A stretch of 47,590 nt of DNA, from NCBI GenBank assembly GCA_002791275.1, contig PFWT01000003.1, forward strand, positions 1-47,590, read 5' to 3'. Below the pieces are notes generated by a model, which searched no databases, had not been told where the DNA came from, and saw only the letters and a program-made list of their open reading frames with translations. The position numbers and the translations under genes are program-made. Below are positions 1 through 8,889 of the stretch, one piece after another. The first letter of the stretch is position 1. Each line of letters begins with the position of its first letter. The DNA comes from Candidatus Uhrbacteria bacterium CG_4_9_14_3_um_filter_41_35. GTDB lineage: Bacteria; Patescibacteriota; Patescibacteriia; UBA9934.

Positions 1-181
1 ATAGGGCTCCTTTTTGCCCAAATTTGACACATTTTCCAAATCCGTGCCTTTTTGAGCTTTTTCCCTTGAGGTGGTGCATTGAGTATAGAATGCGGGCGAT
101 ACTTGTTACTACTTGATTAATTATGCTAATTAGTGTATAGTTTTGTCTCACAGGGAGGATTTGAAAAAACCTGTGTCATTT

Positions 182-258
182 GCACTCGTAGCTCAACTGG
201 ATAGAGCAGGAGGGTTCTAACCTCAAGGTTGTAGGTTCAAGTCCTGCCGGGTGCACCA
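182..258 (+). tRNA. tRNA-Arg (anticodon TCT), CCA encoded
   Basis: Acceptor GCACTCG/CGGGTGC, D-stem GCTC/GAGC, anticodon loop GTTCTAA (TCT), T-arm GTAGG-TTCAAGT-CCTGC, 3' ACCA. Confidence 0.93.
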
Positions 259-259
259 T

Positions 260-335
260 GGCGGCTATGGTGAAACGGTTATCACAGGGGTTTGTGGTAC
301 CTCTATTACGGGTTCGATTCCCGTTAGCCGCCCCA
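260..335 (+). tRNA. tRNA-His (anticodon GTG), CCA encoded
   Basis: Extra G-1 paired with discriminator C73 (His hallmark), acceptor GCGGCTA/TAGCCGC, loop TTTGTGGT with GTG anticodon, T-arm CGGGTTCGATTCCCG. Confidence 0.93.
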
Positions 336-336
336 T

Positions 337-368
337 AAAAAAATCAGCCTTACGGCTGGTTTTTTTGT
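337..368 (+). terminator. intrinsic terminator of the tRNA pair
   Basis: CAGCC-TTAC-GGCTG hairpin followed by a T-tract. Confidence 0.75.
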
Positions 369-371
369 TGT

Positions 372-1375
372 TTAAACTCGACTCAGCATAAAATTAATGT
401 CTTCGTTAGTATTGGTTGTAATAAATTTTATATTTGGATGTTGATTCTGCCAGACTCTTAAGATTTCATCCGCAAAAGCTTGCCCAATTGTATATACGCC
501 AGAAAAATCCAATTCTATTTCTTTAAAATTTTCTAGATTAATTGTTACTCTCTTTGCTTTAGAACGGGAAAGTAGATTTTTGCCGAATTGATATAATTTA
601 CAGTAATTCTAGTTTTGTTAAATTCATAATCATTGTTTTCATCCCCGGTAAAAGAATCAAAGACATTTTTAACTGTTCTTTCTGAAGCTAGTTGAATGGT
701 GAATGTAATACAAGTTCCTTTTATCATTTTTCTAGTCATAATGAAAATATCAGGTAAAAGATTGTTGATAGTTAGTTTTTTTCATAACTATCAATAATGA
801 ATTGATCCGCCATTTTTGAAGTAAAAAAAATTCCTTGACCTGAATGTCGTTCAGGGTCAGTTGTGGTTTTTCCTTTTAAGATCTCCTGAATGGCAGACAT
901 TGTTCCTGGTAAGTGGAATTTTTTCTGCACACTATTAAAAATTCCGATACCCGAGTCGCGAATAACAAAAGTGAGCTAATCGACATTTAATAGTTATATT
1001 TTTTGATTTTGAATGATCTATTGCGTTATTTAGCATTTCTGTAAAACTGTATCGAAGAATTTGATAAACGTTATCCTGAATATCTATAAAAATACCAGTT
1101 TCATGTTCGATCTGTTTTAAGATTAAGTCTTCATAAAGATTCAAATTTTTCAATTTTAAAGTGATGGATCATATAGCTTTTCTCGCTTGCTTATTTGTAC
1201 TAAATACGTAATGAGCTGTGTTGGTTTTACCAAGCAAGACTATTGTTCCATCTTATTGAAGCTCATAAAGTAAGCGTTGAGCACAGGTTCTACTTACACT
1301 AAACTTACCTACCAAATCTTTCGTGGTGACAGATTTTTTTTTGGTTAGTTTTATTATTATTTCTTTTTATAACAT
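372..1375 (-). pseudogene. decayed wHTH - HATPase - DUF4325 (STAS-like) regulatory ATPase
   Basis: Minus-strand translation across frames gives KKSVTTKDLVGKFSVSRTCAQRLLYEL (HTH), RYSFTEMLNNAIDHSKSKNITIK (HATPase N-box), FVIRDSGIGIFNSV...HSGQGIFFTSKMAD (HATPase G motifs), INLENFKEIELDFSGVYTIGQAFADEILRVW (DUF4325-like). Several in-frame stops (TAA, TAA, TGA) and at least three frameshifts. Confidence 0.8.
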
Positions 1376-1431
1376 AAGTGGTTGACAAGAATAGAACAAT
1401 ACATTGAATAAATCTTGTCAACCACTTAACT

Positions 1432-2373
1432 TTACTCACCCTTGTCGTGAAATTTTTTGTGAATACTTTTCAGTTGTTTATCGGTAACGTGAGTGTAAAC
1501 CTGAGTGGTTGTAATTGATTCGTGACCAAGCATTGCCTGCACGGATCGGATATCAGCGCCGTTTCGTAGTAAATCAGTGGCGAAGGTGTGGCGCAAAACG
1601 TGTGGAGTGATTTTTTTGGTGATTCCGGCCGACAGCGCATATTTTTCAACTGCCCGTTGAATTGACCTCGGTGAGAGCGGTGTTACCTCTCCGCGCGCTA
1701 TTTTAGCCCTGTCGTGCCCGACAAACATATAGCTTGAAGTATCCTTTCTGACGCCGAGGTAGGTTTTCAGGGCTTCTTTAGCGTCAGGTGAGATAAAGAC
1801 AACACGGTGCTTACTTCCCTTCCCTTTTATAGTAAATTCGTCGCGCTTTAAATTGACTTGGTCGATTTGGAGATTAGAAAGCTCTGAAACCCGTAACCCG
1901 GTCGAAAAAAGCATTTCGAGAATTGCTTTATCGCGCAGTCCAATCAGTCCACCAAGTTCCAGCGGTGCTTGCCTTAATCTTTGAAATTCATCAGCTTCTA
2001 AAAATTCTATTTGCCGAGTACTTTGTTTTGCGAGCTCGATCTTATTTGCATCCAAACTTTTAATATCCAGTCTGGCTAGATATTTAAGAAATGATCGCAG
2101 AGCGATTAGGTGATAGTTTTGTGTAGTTTTTTTAAGATTTTCCCCCTCGCGACCCTCAAGATCTCGATTTAAATATAAGCGGTATTTGCGCACCATTTCT
2201 TGCGTGATCTTGTCAGTATCCGGATAGTCGGCCCACTCGGCAAACCGTGTTAAATAAAAATCATAATTTCGCGTGGTTTTTTCCGACCGCCCCCGCTCAA
2301 TTTCTAAATACTCCAAAAATAGTTTAATCATTTTTTGAATTTGTGTTTTGTTCATAGCTATATTATACGACAC
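1432..2373 (-). CDS. tyrosine recombinase, XerC/XerD-like
   Basis: N-terminal SAM-like core-binding domain; catalytic signature LFSTGLRVSELSNLQ ... HVLRHTFATDLLRNGADIRSVQAMLGHESITTTQVYTHV. Confidence 0.93.
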   Translation of the reverse strand: MSYNIAMNKTQIQKMIKLFLEYLEIERGRSEKTTRNYDFYLTRFAEWADYPDTDKITQEMVRKYRLYLNRDLEGREGENLKKTTQNYHLIALRSFLKYLARLDIKSLDANKIELAKQSTRQIEFLEADEFQRLRQAPLELGGLIGLRDKAILEMLFSTGLRVSELSNLQIDQVNLKRDEFTIKGKGSKHRVVFISPDAKEALKTYLGVRKDTSSYMFVGHDRAKIARGEVTPLSPRSIQRAVEKYALSAGITKKITPHVLRHTFATDLLRNGADIRSVQAMLGHESITTTQVYTHVTDKQLKSIHKKFHDKGE

Positions 2374-2477
2374 TTACGCAATTGATTGAATACTAGTAGA
2401 TTTGGAGATTTTTATAAGCGTTAATTTAGCCATTACTTATTTGATTTTGCGGTTTATTCACCGTACAATGCAGACGT

Positions 2478-5087
2478 ATGACAAAGAAAAAAATATTTGT
2501 AGTTTTGGACGGCAACGCACTTCTCCACCGGGCATGGCACGGCATTCCCCCGCTAACAGCACCAGATGGTCGTATCGTGAATGCGGTGTATGGTTTTGTA
2601 AATGCAGTTGAAACTATGCGCGAACGTTTTCACCCGGACTATATGGCTGTTGCTTGGGATTTACCGGGCAAAACATTCCGTCACGAGGAATTTGAAGCCT
2701 ATAAAGGCACTAGAACGAAAAAAGAACCGGAACTTTATGCGCAGATAGATTATATTAAAGATGTTTTGAAGGTTTACGATATACCTTCACTCACTACAGA
2801 AGGTATGGAGGCTGACGATATTTGTGGAACACTGGCAAAAAAATATGGCCCACAGATTGATGTTAAGGTTCTGATTTTAACGGGTGATATGGACTCACTT
2901 CAGTTAGTTGATCAGGATGTGGAGGTGGTGGCCTTTGTGAAGGGTATGTCAGAAACAAAGACTTACGATGTCACGGCGGTGAAAGAGCGTTACGGTTTGT
3001 TACCTGACCAGCTTATAGATCTAAAAGCACTAATGGGCGACTCTAGCGATAATATTCCAGGCATTGCCGGCGTTGGTAAAAAAACAGCTACAGATCTGTT
3101 AATTGAATTTGGAACAATTGCAAATATACTGAAAGCAGTAGAACAGAATGAAATTCCTGAAAAGTTTGCAAAAAAATTCAGAGGCCAAGAAGAAAATATT
3201 AAGTTAATGCAAAAGCTGGGGACTATAATCCAGGATGTAGACCTACAAAATTTTAACATCGAAGACGCAAAAGTGAACTCTGTACCAGCTGAAGATCTTG
3301 CTAAATTATTTCGAGAATTCGGTTTTAGGCGCTTGCTCGCAAAGTATGAATCGGAAACAAAAAATTTACCTGCGCCAACAAATAAAACTGCTAAAAAAAC
3401 TACTCAGAAAAAAACGGGGGTAAAATTTGTTAGTGCTTTAACCGAACTAAAAAATAACGAAATGGTGTTTGTGTTGAAGGCTGGTCAACCGGATTTATTT
3501 GGTTCGAGTATTAAAGAAATTCTGCTTTATAATGGCGAGAAGACTTATAGAGTCGAGTCACCAAAGGAGTCGGATATAACAATGGTAGTGGACTTTTTAA
3601 ATGCATCTGAGATTGTTATTGGCCACGATATTAAAAACTCGATGCATTTACTGGACCATATTGACAACACTCTGTTTGATGTGATGGTTGGAGCCTATTT
3701 GCTTGCACCTGGTTCGCGAAATTTTGATCTTGAGACAATAGTAGCCGAACAACTTAACCAAACACTAACGGACGCAACTTCATTACTTGATCGGGCGAAG
3801 TTGATTTACAAACTGTATAAACAGCTGTCGGCTGGTTTGAAGACCGAAGGAATTTGGCGATTGTCGGAAGATATTGAGATGCCCTTAATTCCTATTTTGC
3901 ACAAAATGGAAGACGCAGGTATTGAGGTTGATCCAAAAAAATTAAAAGAATTGTCGGCTCAGTTTGGCGTCGAACTCGAGGAGCTGACTCGGAAAATATA
4001 TCAACTCGCAGGTCGTGAATTCAATATAAACTCCCCTGCCCAACTTGCTGAAATATTGTTCGGAGACCTGGCGTTACCGACTGCAAAAATTAAGAAAACA
4101 AAAACTGGTTACTCAACCGCCGCTAGTGAACTCGAAAAGATGTGGGAAGAACATAAAATCATTCCTCTTATTAGTGAATACCGAGAATTTGCAAAATTGA
4201 AGTCCACTTATGTTGACGCGCTGCCATTACTTATCAAAAAAGACGGTCGTATTCACTCAACGTTTAACCAAACAATTGCGGCAACGGGCCGGTTATCAAG
4301 TTCAGATCCAAATTTGCAAAATATTCCAACTAGATCAAAACTGGGAAACGAGATTCGAAAAGCTTTCGTGGCGCCAAAGGGCAAGAAATTAGTGGCAATA
4401 GATTATTCACAGTTTGAACTTCGACTAGCCGCGGTTTTTTCCAAAGATGCTGGGTTTATTAAAGCCTTTCAGGACGGAGCTGATGTTCACGCGCGTACTG
4501 CCGCGGATATTCTCGACAAAGATGAACAAGAAGTTACTAAACAGGAACGAAGTGCGGCTAAGGGAATTAACTTTGGGATTCTCTATGGTATGGGTGTTAA
4601 GAAACTGGCAGCAAGTACCGGACTTTCAAAGGATGAGGCTCGATTGTTTATCGATAAATACTTCGCTGTTCACCCAGGTTTGATCAATTATATTGACCGG
4701 GCAAAAAAACTTGCGCACGAACGTGAGTATGCAGAAACGCTGTTTGGTAGAAAGCGATACTTGCCAGAGATTAACGGTAATATTCATATGTTGGTGGCAG
4801 CTGCGGAACGAATGGCTGTGAATATGCCGATTCAGGGCACGCAGGCGGATCTAGTGAAGATCGCAATGATCGATGTAGCGGATTGGCTTAGTACTTCTGA
4901 GCTTGATATTACAATGTTACTTCAAGTACACGATGAACTAGTCTTCGAAATTGCGGACGCAGACTTAGTACAGGCACTACCAAGACTAAAAGAAATAATG
5001 GAATCAGTATGGAAAAGCGAAATCCCCTTATTAGTAGACACAGAAACAGGAAACAATTGGGGTGAGATGCGAACGAGCATCGAATAA
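2478..5087 (+). CDS. polA: DNA polymerase I
   Basis: 5' nuclease (GDSSDNIPGIAGVGKKTA) and family A polymerase motifs (DYSQFELRLAAV, RSAAKGINFGILYGMG, QVHDELVFE). Confidence 0.97.
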   Translation: MTKKKIFVVLDGNALLHRAWHGIPPLTAPDGRIVNAVYGFVNAVETMRERFHPDYMAVAWDLPGKTFRHEEFEAYKGTRTKKEPELYAQIDYIKDVLKVYDIPSLTTEGMEADDICGTLAKKYGPQIDVKVLILTGDMDSLQLVDQDVEVVAFVKGMSETKTYDVTAVKERYGLLPDQLIDLKALMGDSSDNIPGIAGVGKKTATDLLIEFGTIANILKAVEQNEIPEKFAKKFRGQEENIKLMQKLGTIIQDVDLQNFNIEDAKVNSVPAEDLAKLFREFGFRRLLAKYESETKNLPAPTNKTAKKTTQKKTGVKFVSALTELKNNEMVFVLKAGQPDLFGSSIKEILLYNGEKTYRVESPKESDITMVVDFLNASEIVIGHDIKNSMHLLDHIDNTLFDVMVGAYLLAPGSRNFDLETIVAEQLNQTLTDATSLLDRAKLIYKLYKQLSAGLKTEGIWRLSEDIEMPLIPILHKMEDAGIEVDPKKLKELSAQFGVELEELTRKIYQLAGREFNINSPAQLAEILFGDLALPTAKIKKTKTGYSTAASELEKMWEEHKIIPLISEYREFAKLKSTYVDALPLLIKKDGRIHSTFNQTIAATGRLSSSDPNLQNIPTRSKLGNEIRKAFVAPKGKKLVAIDYSQFELRLAAVFSKDAGFIKAFQDGADVHARTAADILDKDEQEVTKQERSAAKGINFGILYGMGVKKLAASTGLSKDEARLFIDKYFAVHPGLINYIDRAKKLAHEREYAETLFGRKRYLPEINGNIHMLVAAAERMAVNMPIQGTQADLVKIAMIDVADWLSTSELDITMLLQVHDELVFEIADADLVQALPRLKEIMESVWKSEIPLLVDTETGNNWGEMRTSIE

Positions 5088-5181
5088 TAAACAAGAAAAT
5101 TCCATATGGAAGAGATGCGAACGAGCATCGAATAATAAACAAGAAAATTCCATATGGAAGAGATGCGAACGAGCATCGAAT
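5064..5181 (+). repeat. 48-bp direct tandem repeat, about 2.4 copies, starting inside the polA 3' end
   Basis: Unit GAGATGCGAACGAGCATCGAATAATAAACAAGAAAATTCCATATGGAA at 5064, 5112 and (partial) 5160. Each unit carries a GATGC/GCATC hairpin; the two full copies also carry the palindrome TTCCATATGGAA. Confidence 0.95.
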
Positions 5182-5296
5182 TAAGAAATAGAAGGCAAAA
5201 TAATATTCAAATAATCATCAGCTAAGGTTGGCGCATAAATACTGTGACAAAAGTGCCTCTATGGCACTTTTTCTTTTGTGGTAAGATGAGGTTAAT

Positions 5297-6268
5297 ATGA
5301 TGATATTTGTTTACGGTAGCAATCAATTTTTAGCATCTGAGAAAATAGCTCAACTTAAAGGTCATTTTGCTCAAAAATTTGATAAAACTGGAATGAATCT
5401 GGTGGAGTTTCCATTACCCGGCACCGAGATCGATCTTGGTTCAGTTATGCAAATCGTCCAAACCCCCCCATTTATAAGCGATAAACGGATGGTGATTATC
5501 AAAAATTTGGTTTCATCTTTGACTAAACCACTTTCAAAACCCTGGGTCGATTTTCTAAAGACCATTCCAGAATCAACTATTGTAGTATTTGAAGATAACG
5601 AAAGTATAAAAAAATTCGAAAAACGGGAAATTTTTTTGCAGTTTCGAAGCAAAGATGGAGTTTTTACGTATCCTTTTTCAGTCCAAACAATTACGGAGGT
5701 TGAAGATTGGGCTAAACAAGAAGTCAGGAGATTGCGTTTAAATATAGACGGTGATTTATTAAGCCAAGTGGTAGCAATGGTTGGGATAGATTTGTTTCAG
5801 CTCTCAAGTGAATTAAGAAAATTGAGGGATTATTCACAAGAATCTTCAGTTACGCGGGAAATGATCTCGGATTTAGTGAAGGCTAATTTCGAGGATCAGA
5901 TGTTTGTATTCATTGATGCGGTTGGGGCTAAAAATAAGAAAAAAACTTTGCAATTATTGACGGAACAACGAGAATCTGGGAGTGCGGATATGCATATATT
6001 TGCCATGCTGGCTCGTCAGATTCGCTTGTTGTTAGGAGCTCGATCTATTTTAGATAACAACCCCAGAGCCACAAAGGTTGAAGTGGCAGAAATTTTGAAA
6101 ATTCATCCTTTTGTAGCTCAGAAAACTTTAGCGCAAGCTAGAAGTTTTGATCTCGTTACACTAAAAGCACTGCATACAATGGTCTATAAATTTGATCGGG
6201 GTATGAAAAACGGTCAGATCCAGATGGATGTAGCCGTAGACCGGTTGGTAATTCAAATGCTTGGATAA
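5297..6268 (+). CDS. holA: DNA polymerase III delta subunit
   Basis: Full-length HolA-like: FVYGSNQFLASEKIAQLK N-terminus and C-terminal ML(A)RQIRLLLGARSI region. Confidence 0.88.
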   Translation: MMIFVYGSNQFLASEKIAQLKGHFAQKFDKTGMNLVEFPLPGTEIDLGSVMQIVQTPPFISDKRMVIIKNLVSSLTKPLSKPWVDFLKTIPESTIVVFEDNESIKKFEKREIFLQFRSKDGVFTYPFSVQTITEVEDWAKQEVRRLRLNIDGDLLSQVVAMVGIDLFQLSSELRKLRDYSQESSVTREMISDLVKANFEDQMFVFIDAVGAKNKKKTLQLLTEQRESGSADMHIFAMLARQIRLLLGARSILDNNPRATKVEVAEILKIHPFVAQKTLAQARSFDLVTLKALHTMVYKFDRGMKNGQIQMDVAVDRLVIQMLG

Positions 6269-6465
6269 ATAAAAAAGGTACTCGCTCGCGCAAATACCTC
6301 AGACACTCTCTACGTTTTGAATATCGATTCGCGTCTCTAGATTGTTAGCTTGATTTCAAAGGAAGTTCTGTTACTTAACAAGAATTTAGCTATGTTGTCA
6401 ATAATTTTCGTTGAAGCTCTGAGTGAAGCTAGGCGGGTTCGTTATTTTTACTTCAAAGTTTTGCC

Positions 6466-6494
6466 TTGACAAATCCTGCTAACTTTACTACACT
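6466..6494 (+). promoter_or_regulatory. sigma70-type promoter for rpsT
   Basis: TTGACA - 17 nt - TACACT about 80 nt upstream of rpsT. Confidence 0.75.
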
Positions 6495-6573
6495 TCCCCT
6501 GTCCACTTGCATGCAGTAGTTAATTAACTACAATCATAGAACGCTCTATTCTAAGCAATAACGACATAATATT

Positions 6574-6843
6574 ATGCCAAATTTAGAGAATGCTAAAAAA
6601 GCACTCAGACAGGCAGATAAACGAGCAGCTCGAAATCAGATTGTGAAGGATGAAATCCACTCACTTCGACGAGCTTTTCGAAAACTTGTAGATGGCGGAA
6701 AACTTGAGGATGCTAAGCAAATGCTCCCACTTCTAGATAAGAAGTTGGATAAAGCAGTTACAAAGAACATCTTTAAGAAAAACAAAATCGCTCGAGTTAA
6801 GTCTCGCCTTGCATTAAAGCTTGGAAAAGCTAATGCTAAGTAA
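6574..6843 (+). CDS. rpsT: 30S ribosomal protein S20
   Basis: Small basic protein MPNLENAKKALRQADKRAARNQ... typical of S20. Confidence 0.93.
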   Translation: MPNLENAKKALRQADKRAARNQIVKDEIHSLRRAFRKLVDGGKLEDAKQMLPLLDKKLDKAVTKNIFKKNKIARVKSRLALKLGKANAK

Positions 6844-6872
6844 AAAAAATAACCCTCAGGGGTTATTTTTTT
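6843..6872 (+). terminator. intrinsic terminator after rpsT (near-symmetric, may serve both strands)
   Basis: AAATAACCC-TCAG-GGGTTATTTTTTT. Confidence 0.8.
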
Positions 6873-6877
6873 GATGA

Positions 6878-7984
6878 TTAATCAACAACACTTGGCTGGA
6901 TTTTTTCAAGAAGAATTACGTCTTCTGCTGTACTGTTGGTTATTTTATTTACGTCCTTGCTAAGCTTGCGAAGCTCATCAGTTGATTGATTATATTGACT
7001 AATCGCTGTATTTAGATGCTTTCCAAGTTTATCGTAGTGATCCGAGTAGCTACGAAAATGTTTTCCAAGCTCCCCTACTTGTTTTACGATATCACTAGCT
7101 GATTCTTCAAATTTCAGTTCTCGTAAACCGAGTAAAACTGTTTGTAAATACGCATAAAGACTGGTTGGTGAAACTAGCATTACTTTTTTCTGAAAGGCGT
7201 ATTCGACTAAATTATTTGCGTTACTACCGGCACCTATTTCGATATTTAAAAGGTTATAATAAACCCCCTCTGCCGGAATGAACATAAAGGCAAAGTCCAT
7301 TGTACTAAACTCGCGACGAATATATTTACTAGTTTCATCTATTCGTTTCTTTATATCAGCCTTGAACTCTTTTTCTAATTTATCTTTTCGCTCTTTATCG
7401 TGCTCACCGATCATTCGGTTGTAGTTTTCAAGCGAAAATTTTGCATCGATTGGAATAATTTGGTCTCTGACTATTATTACCGCGTCTGCAATTAGTTTTT
7501 GGTTAAGCTTTGCGTCAAAACCAAGTGAATACTGCATTTTGTAATTTCCCGGGGGTAAAACATTACCAAGCAAAGTTTCTAGCCAGTATTCGCCAAGTAC
7601 TCCTCTTTGTTTTGGATTTTTCAAAATATCTTGTAAACCTTGCAACTGTTCAGAAAAGTTTAATACCTGACTATTTGTTTTTTCGAGTTCGGTAAGATGT
7701 TTGGTGACATCTGTGATAATTTTTGCGGTTTCGGAAAATTGTTTTTGCATTGAAAGATTGGAATCGCCAAGACCTTTTGTAACCTGATCATTTACACGAT
7801 CAAGTCTAGTTTGAACTTCTTTTCGATGATCTGAGGAAGAACGGACGATTTCTTCCCGTATTTGTTGGATATTTTGAATAATATTTTGCGACGCCTCATT
7901 TTCACTGCTCCTGCGGTTTTTAAGGAGTAAAATGATTATAAGTACGGCAAGTAAACTGATTAGCAGGGTGTCAAAATCGATCAT
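6878..7984 (-). CDS. rmuC: DNA recombination protein RmuC family
   Basis: N-terminal TM, coiled coil, and the RmuC core (KQRGVLGEYWLETLLGNVLPPGNYKMQYSLG ... IPIDAKFSLENYNRM ... FAFMFIPAEGVYYNLL). Confidence 0.93.
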   Translation of the reverse strand: MIDFDTLLISLLAVLIIILLLKNRRSSENEASQNIIQNIQQIREEIVRSSSDHRKEVQTRLDRVNDQVTKGLGDSNLSMQKQFSETAKIITDVTKHLTELEKTNSQVLNFSEQLQGLQDILKNPKQRGVLGEYWLETLLGNVLPPGNYKMQYSLGFDAKLNQKLIADAVIIVRDQIIPIDAKFSLENYNRMIGEHDKERKDKLEKEFKADIKKRIDETSKYIRREFSTMDFAFMFIPAEGVYYNLLNIEIGAGSNANNLVEYAFQKKVMLVSPTSLYAYLQTVLLGLRELKFEESASDIVKQVGELGKHFRSYSDHYDKLGKHLNTAISQYNQSTDELRKLSKDVNKITNSTAEDVILLEKIQPSVVD

Positions 7985-8011
7985 AATACAATTATTTTAT
8001 CATAATTTGTC

Positions 8012-8027
8012 CTAACTATATAGTTAG
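8012..8027. repeat. 16-nt perfect palindrome CTAACTATATAGTTAG
   Basis: Direct reading; lies between rmuC and tRNA-Arg. Confidence 0.85.
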
Positions 8028-8127
8028 ACTATTCAAGAAATTAAAAATCTGCTACTATTCACCTACCTTCGTAAAGTCAGACATCAGTATTTTGCGACGC
8101 CTATGTTCCGTGTGGAACAGCTAGATT

Positions 8128-8204
8128 GGTTCCGTAGCTTAACTGGATAGAGCAGCTCCGTCCTAAGGAGAAGATTACAGGTTCAAGTCCTGTCGGGACC
8201 ACCA
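8128..8204 (+). tRNA. tRNA-Arg (anticodon CCT), CCA encoded
   Basis: Acceptor GGTTCCG/CGGGACC, anticodon loop GTCCTAA (CCT), T-arm ACAGG-TTCAAGT-CCTGT, 3' ACCA. Confidence 0.93.
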
Positions 8205-8246
8205 GAAACACTATTTATACAATTTATAAAATTACCGATCGGTAAT

Positions 8247-8281
8247 AACAAAAACAACCACTAAAAGTGGTTGTTTTTGTT
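8247..8281 (+). terminator. terminator after tRNA-Arg
   Basis: AACAAAAACAACCAC-TAAAA-GTGGTTGTTTTTGTT, 15-bp perfect arms. Immediately preceded by the 16-nt palindrome ATTACCGATCGGTAAT (8231-8246). Confidence 0.8.
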
Positions 8282-8359
8282 ATATTTTGAGTTTGAATAT
8301 ATAGGAATACAAAAAAATACATAATTTGATTATTTCTTCTGCAATTTGTCTGATTTTGA

Positions 8360-8375
8360 TGTTCCACGTGGAACT
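8360..8375. promoter_or_regulatory. parS-like site TGTTCCACGTGGAACT
   Basis: Perfect 14-bp palindrome GTTCCACGTGGAAC, close to the bacterial parS consensus (TGTTNCACGTGNAACA). Weaker relatives at 8104-8119 (TGTTCCGTGTGGAACA) and 8391-8406 (TGTTCCATACGGAACT). Confidence 0.6.
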
Positions 8376-8544
8376 TCAGTTGTGTTGGTATGTTCCATAC
8401 GGAACTTTGACCTAAATAAGCGATTTTCAGCATATAATCGGTTAAAAAAATGTGATTTACAGAAAATAGAAACTGTAACCAGAACTTCAAGTTCGATTAC
8501 TATGGTTGTTTGTACAACAGTACTGTTGTTCTAATGTTTATAGG

Positions 8545-8585
8545 TTAAATTCCTTCAAAAATATGTTATTTTTGAAGGAATTTAA
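8545..8585. repeat. 41-nt perfect inverted repeat (19-bp arms, 3-nt loop)
   Basis: TTAAATTCCTTCAAAAATA-TGT-TATTTTTGAAGGAATTTAA. Confidence 0.9.
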
Positions 8586-8889
8586 TAAAATTGGTAAGTT
8601 GGCGTCATATACTCATGAAATACCTATTTTGTAAGTGAAGATTGATACAGAGGCCTAGTTTACTCAACTGTGTATAAAAGGTGAATAGAATTAGTTTGTG
8701 AGAGCAGAAGTCTTAAAAAGACAATATATTGTTGTATTTTAGATATATTAACTGTGAATAACTTTTTAAATCTTCGCTGTAAATGTTGGCATCTACAAGG
8801 AGAAAATGAGAAATTTTCAGCAAATATTATATTAAAAATTGGCAAAATTTGAGATGCGAAATATGTTCAATTAAGCGCGCTGGTATGAA

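Noticed and set aside
372-1375. Alternative genetic code (UGA read as Gly) to explain interrupted frames
   Set aside because: The same region also has in-frame TAA codons and frameshifts, and all housekeeping genes read normally with standard stops.
182-2373. Integrative element at the tRNA-Arg/tRNA-His pair driven by the Xer-like recombinase
   Set aside because: No second copy of a tRNA 3' end (att repeat) seen; the recombinase looks like a housekeeping Xer and no cargo genes are evident.
4922-5176. ORF with repeated MLVRISSIWNFLVYYS protein motif on the minus strand
   Set aside because: Antisense artefact of the 48-bp tandem repeat, whose length is a multiple of 3 and overlaps polA.
5064-5181. 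Possible CRISPR-like direct repeats
   Set aside because: Copies are contiguous 48-bp tandem units with no variable spacers, and they start inside polA.
8224-8534. Small ORFs inside the candidate origin region (8224-8490 -, 8346-8534 +, 8660-8845 -, 8964-9155 +)
   Set aside because: No plausible RBS, low-complexity composition, overlap palindromes and terminators, and run into neighbouring features.
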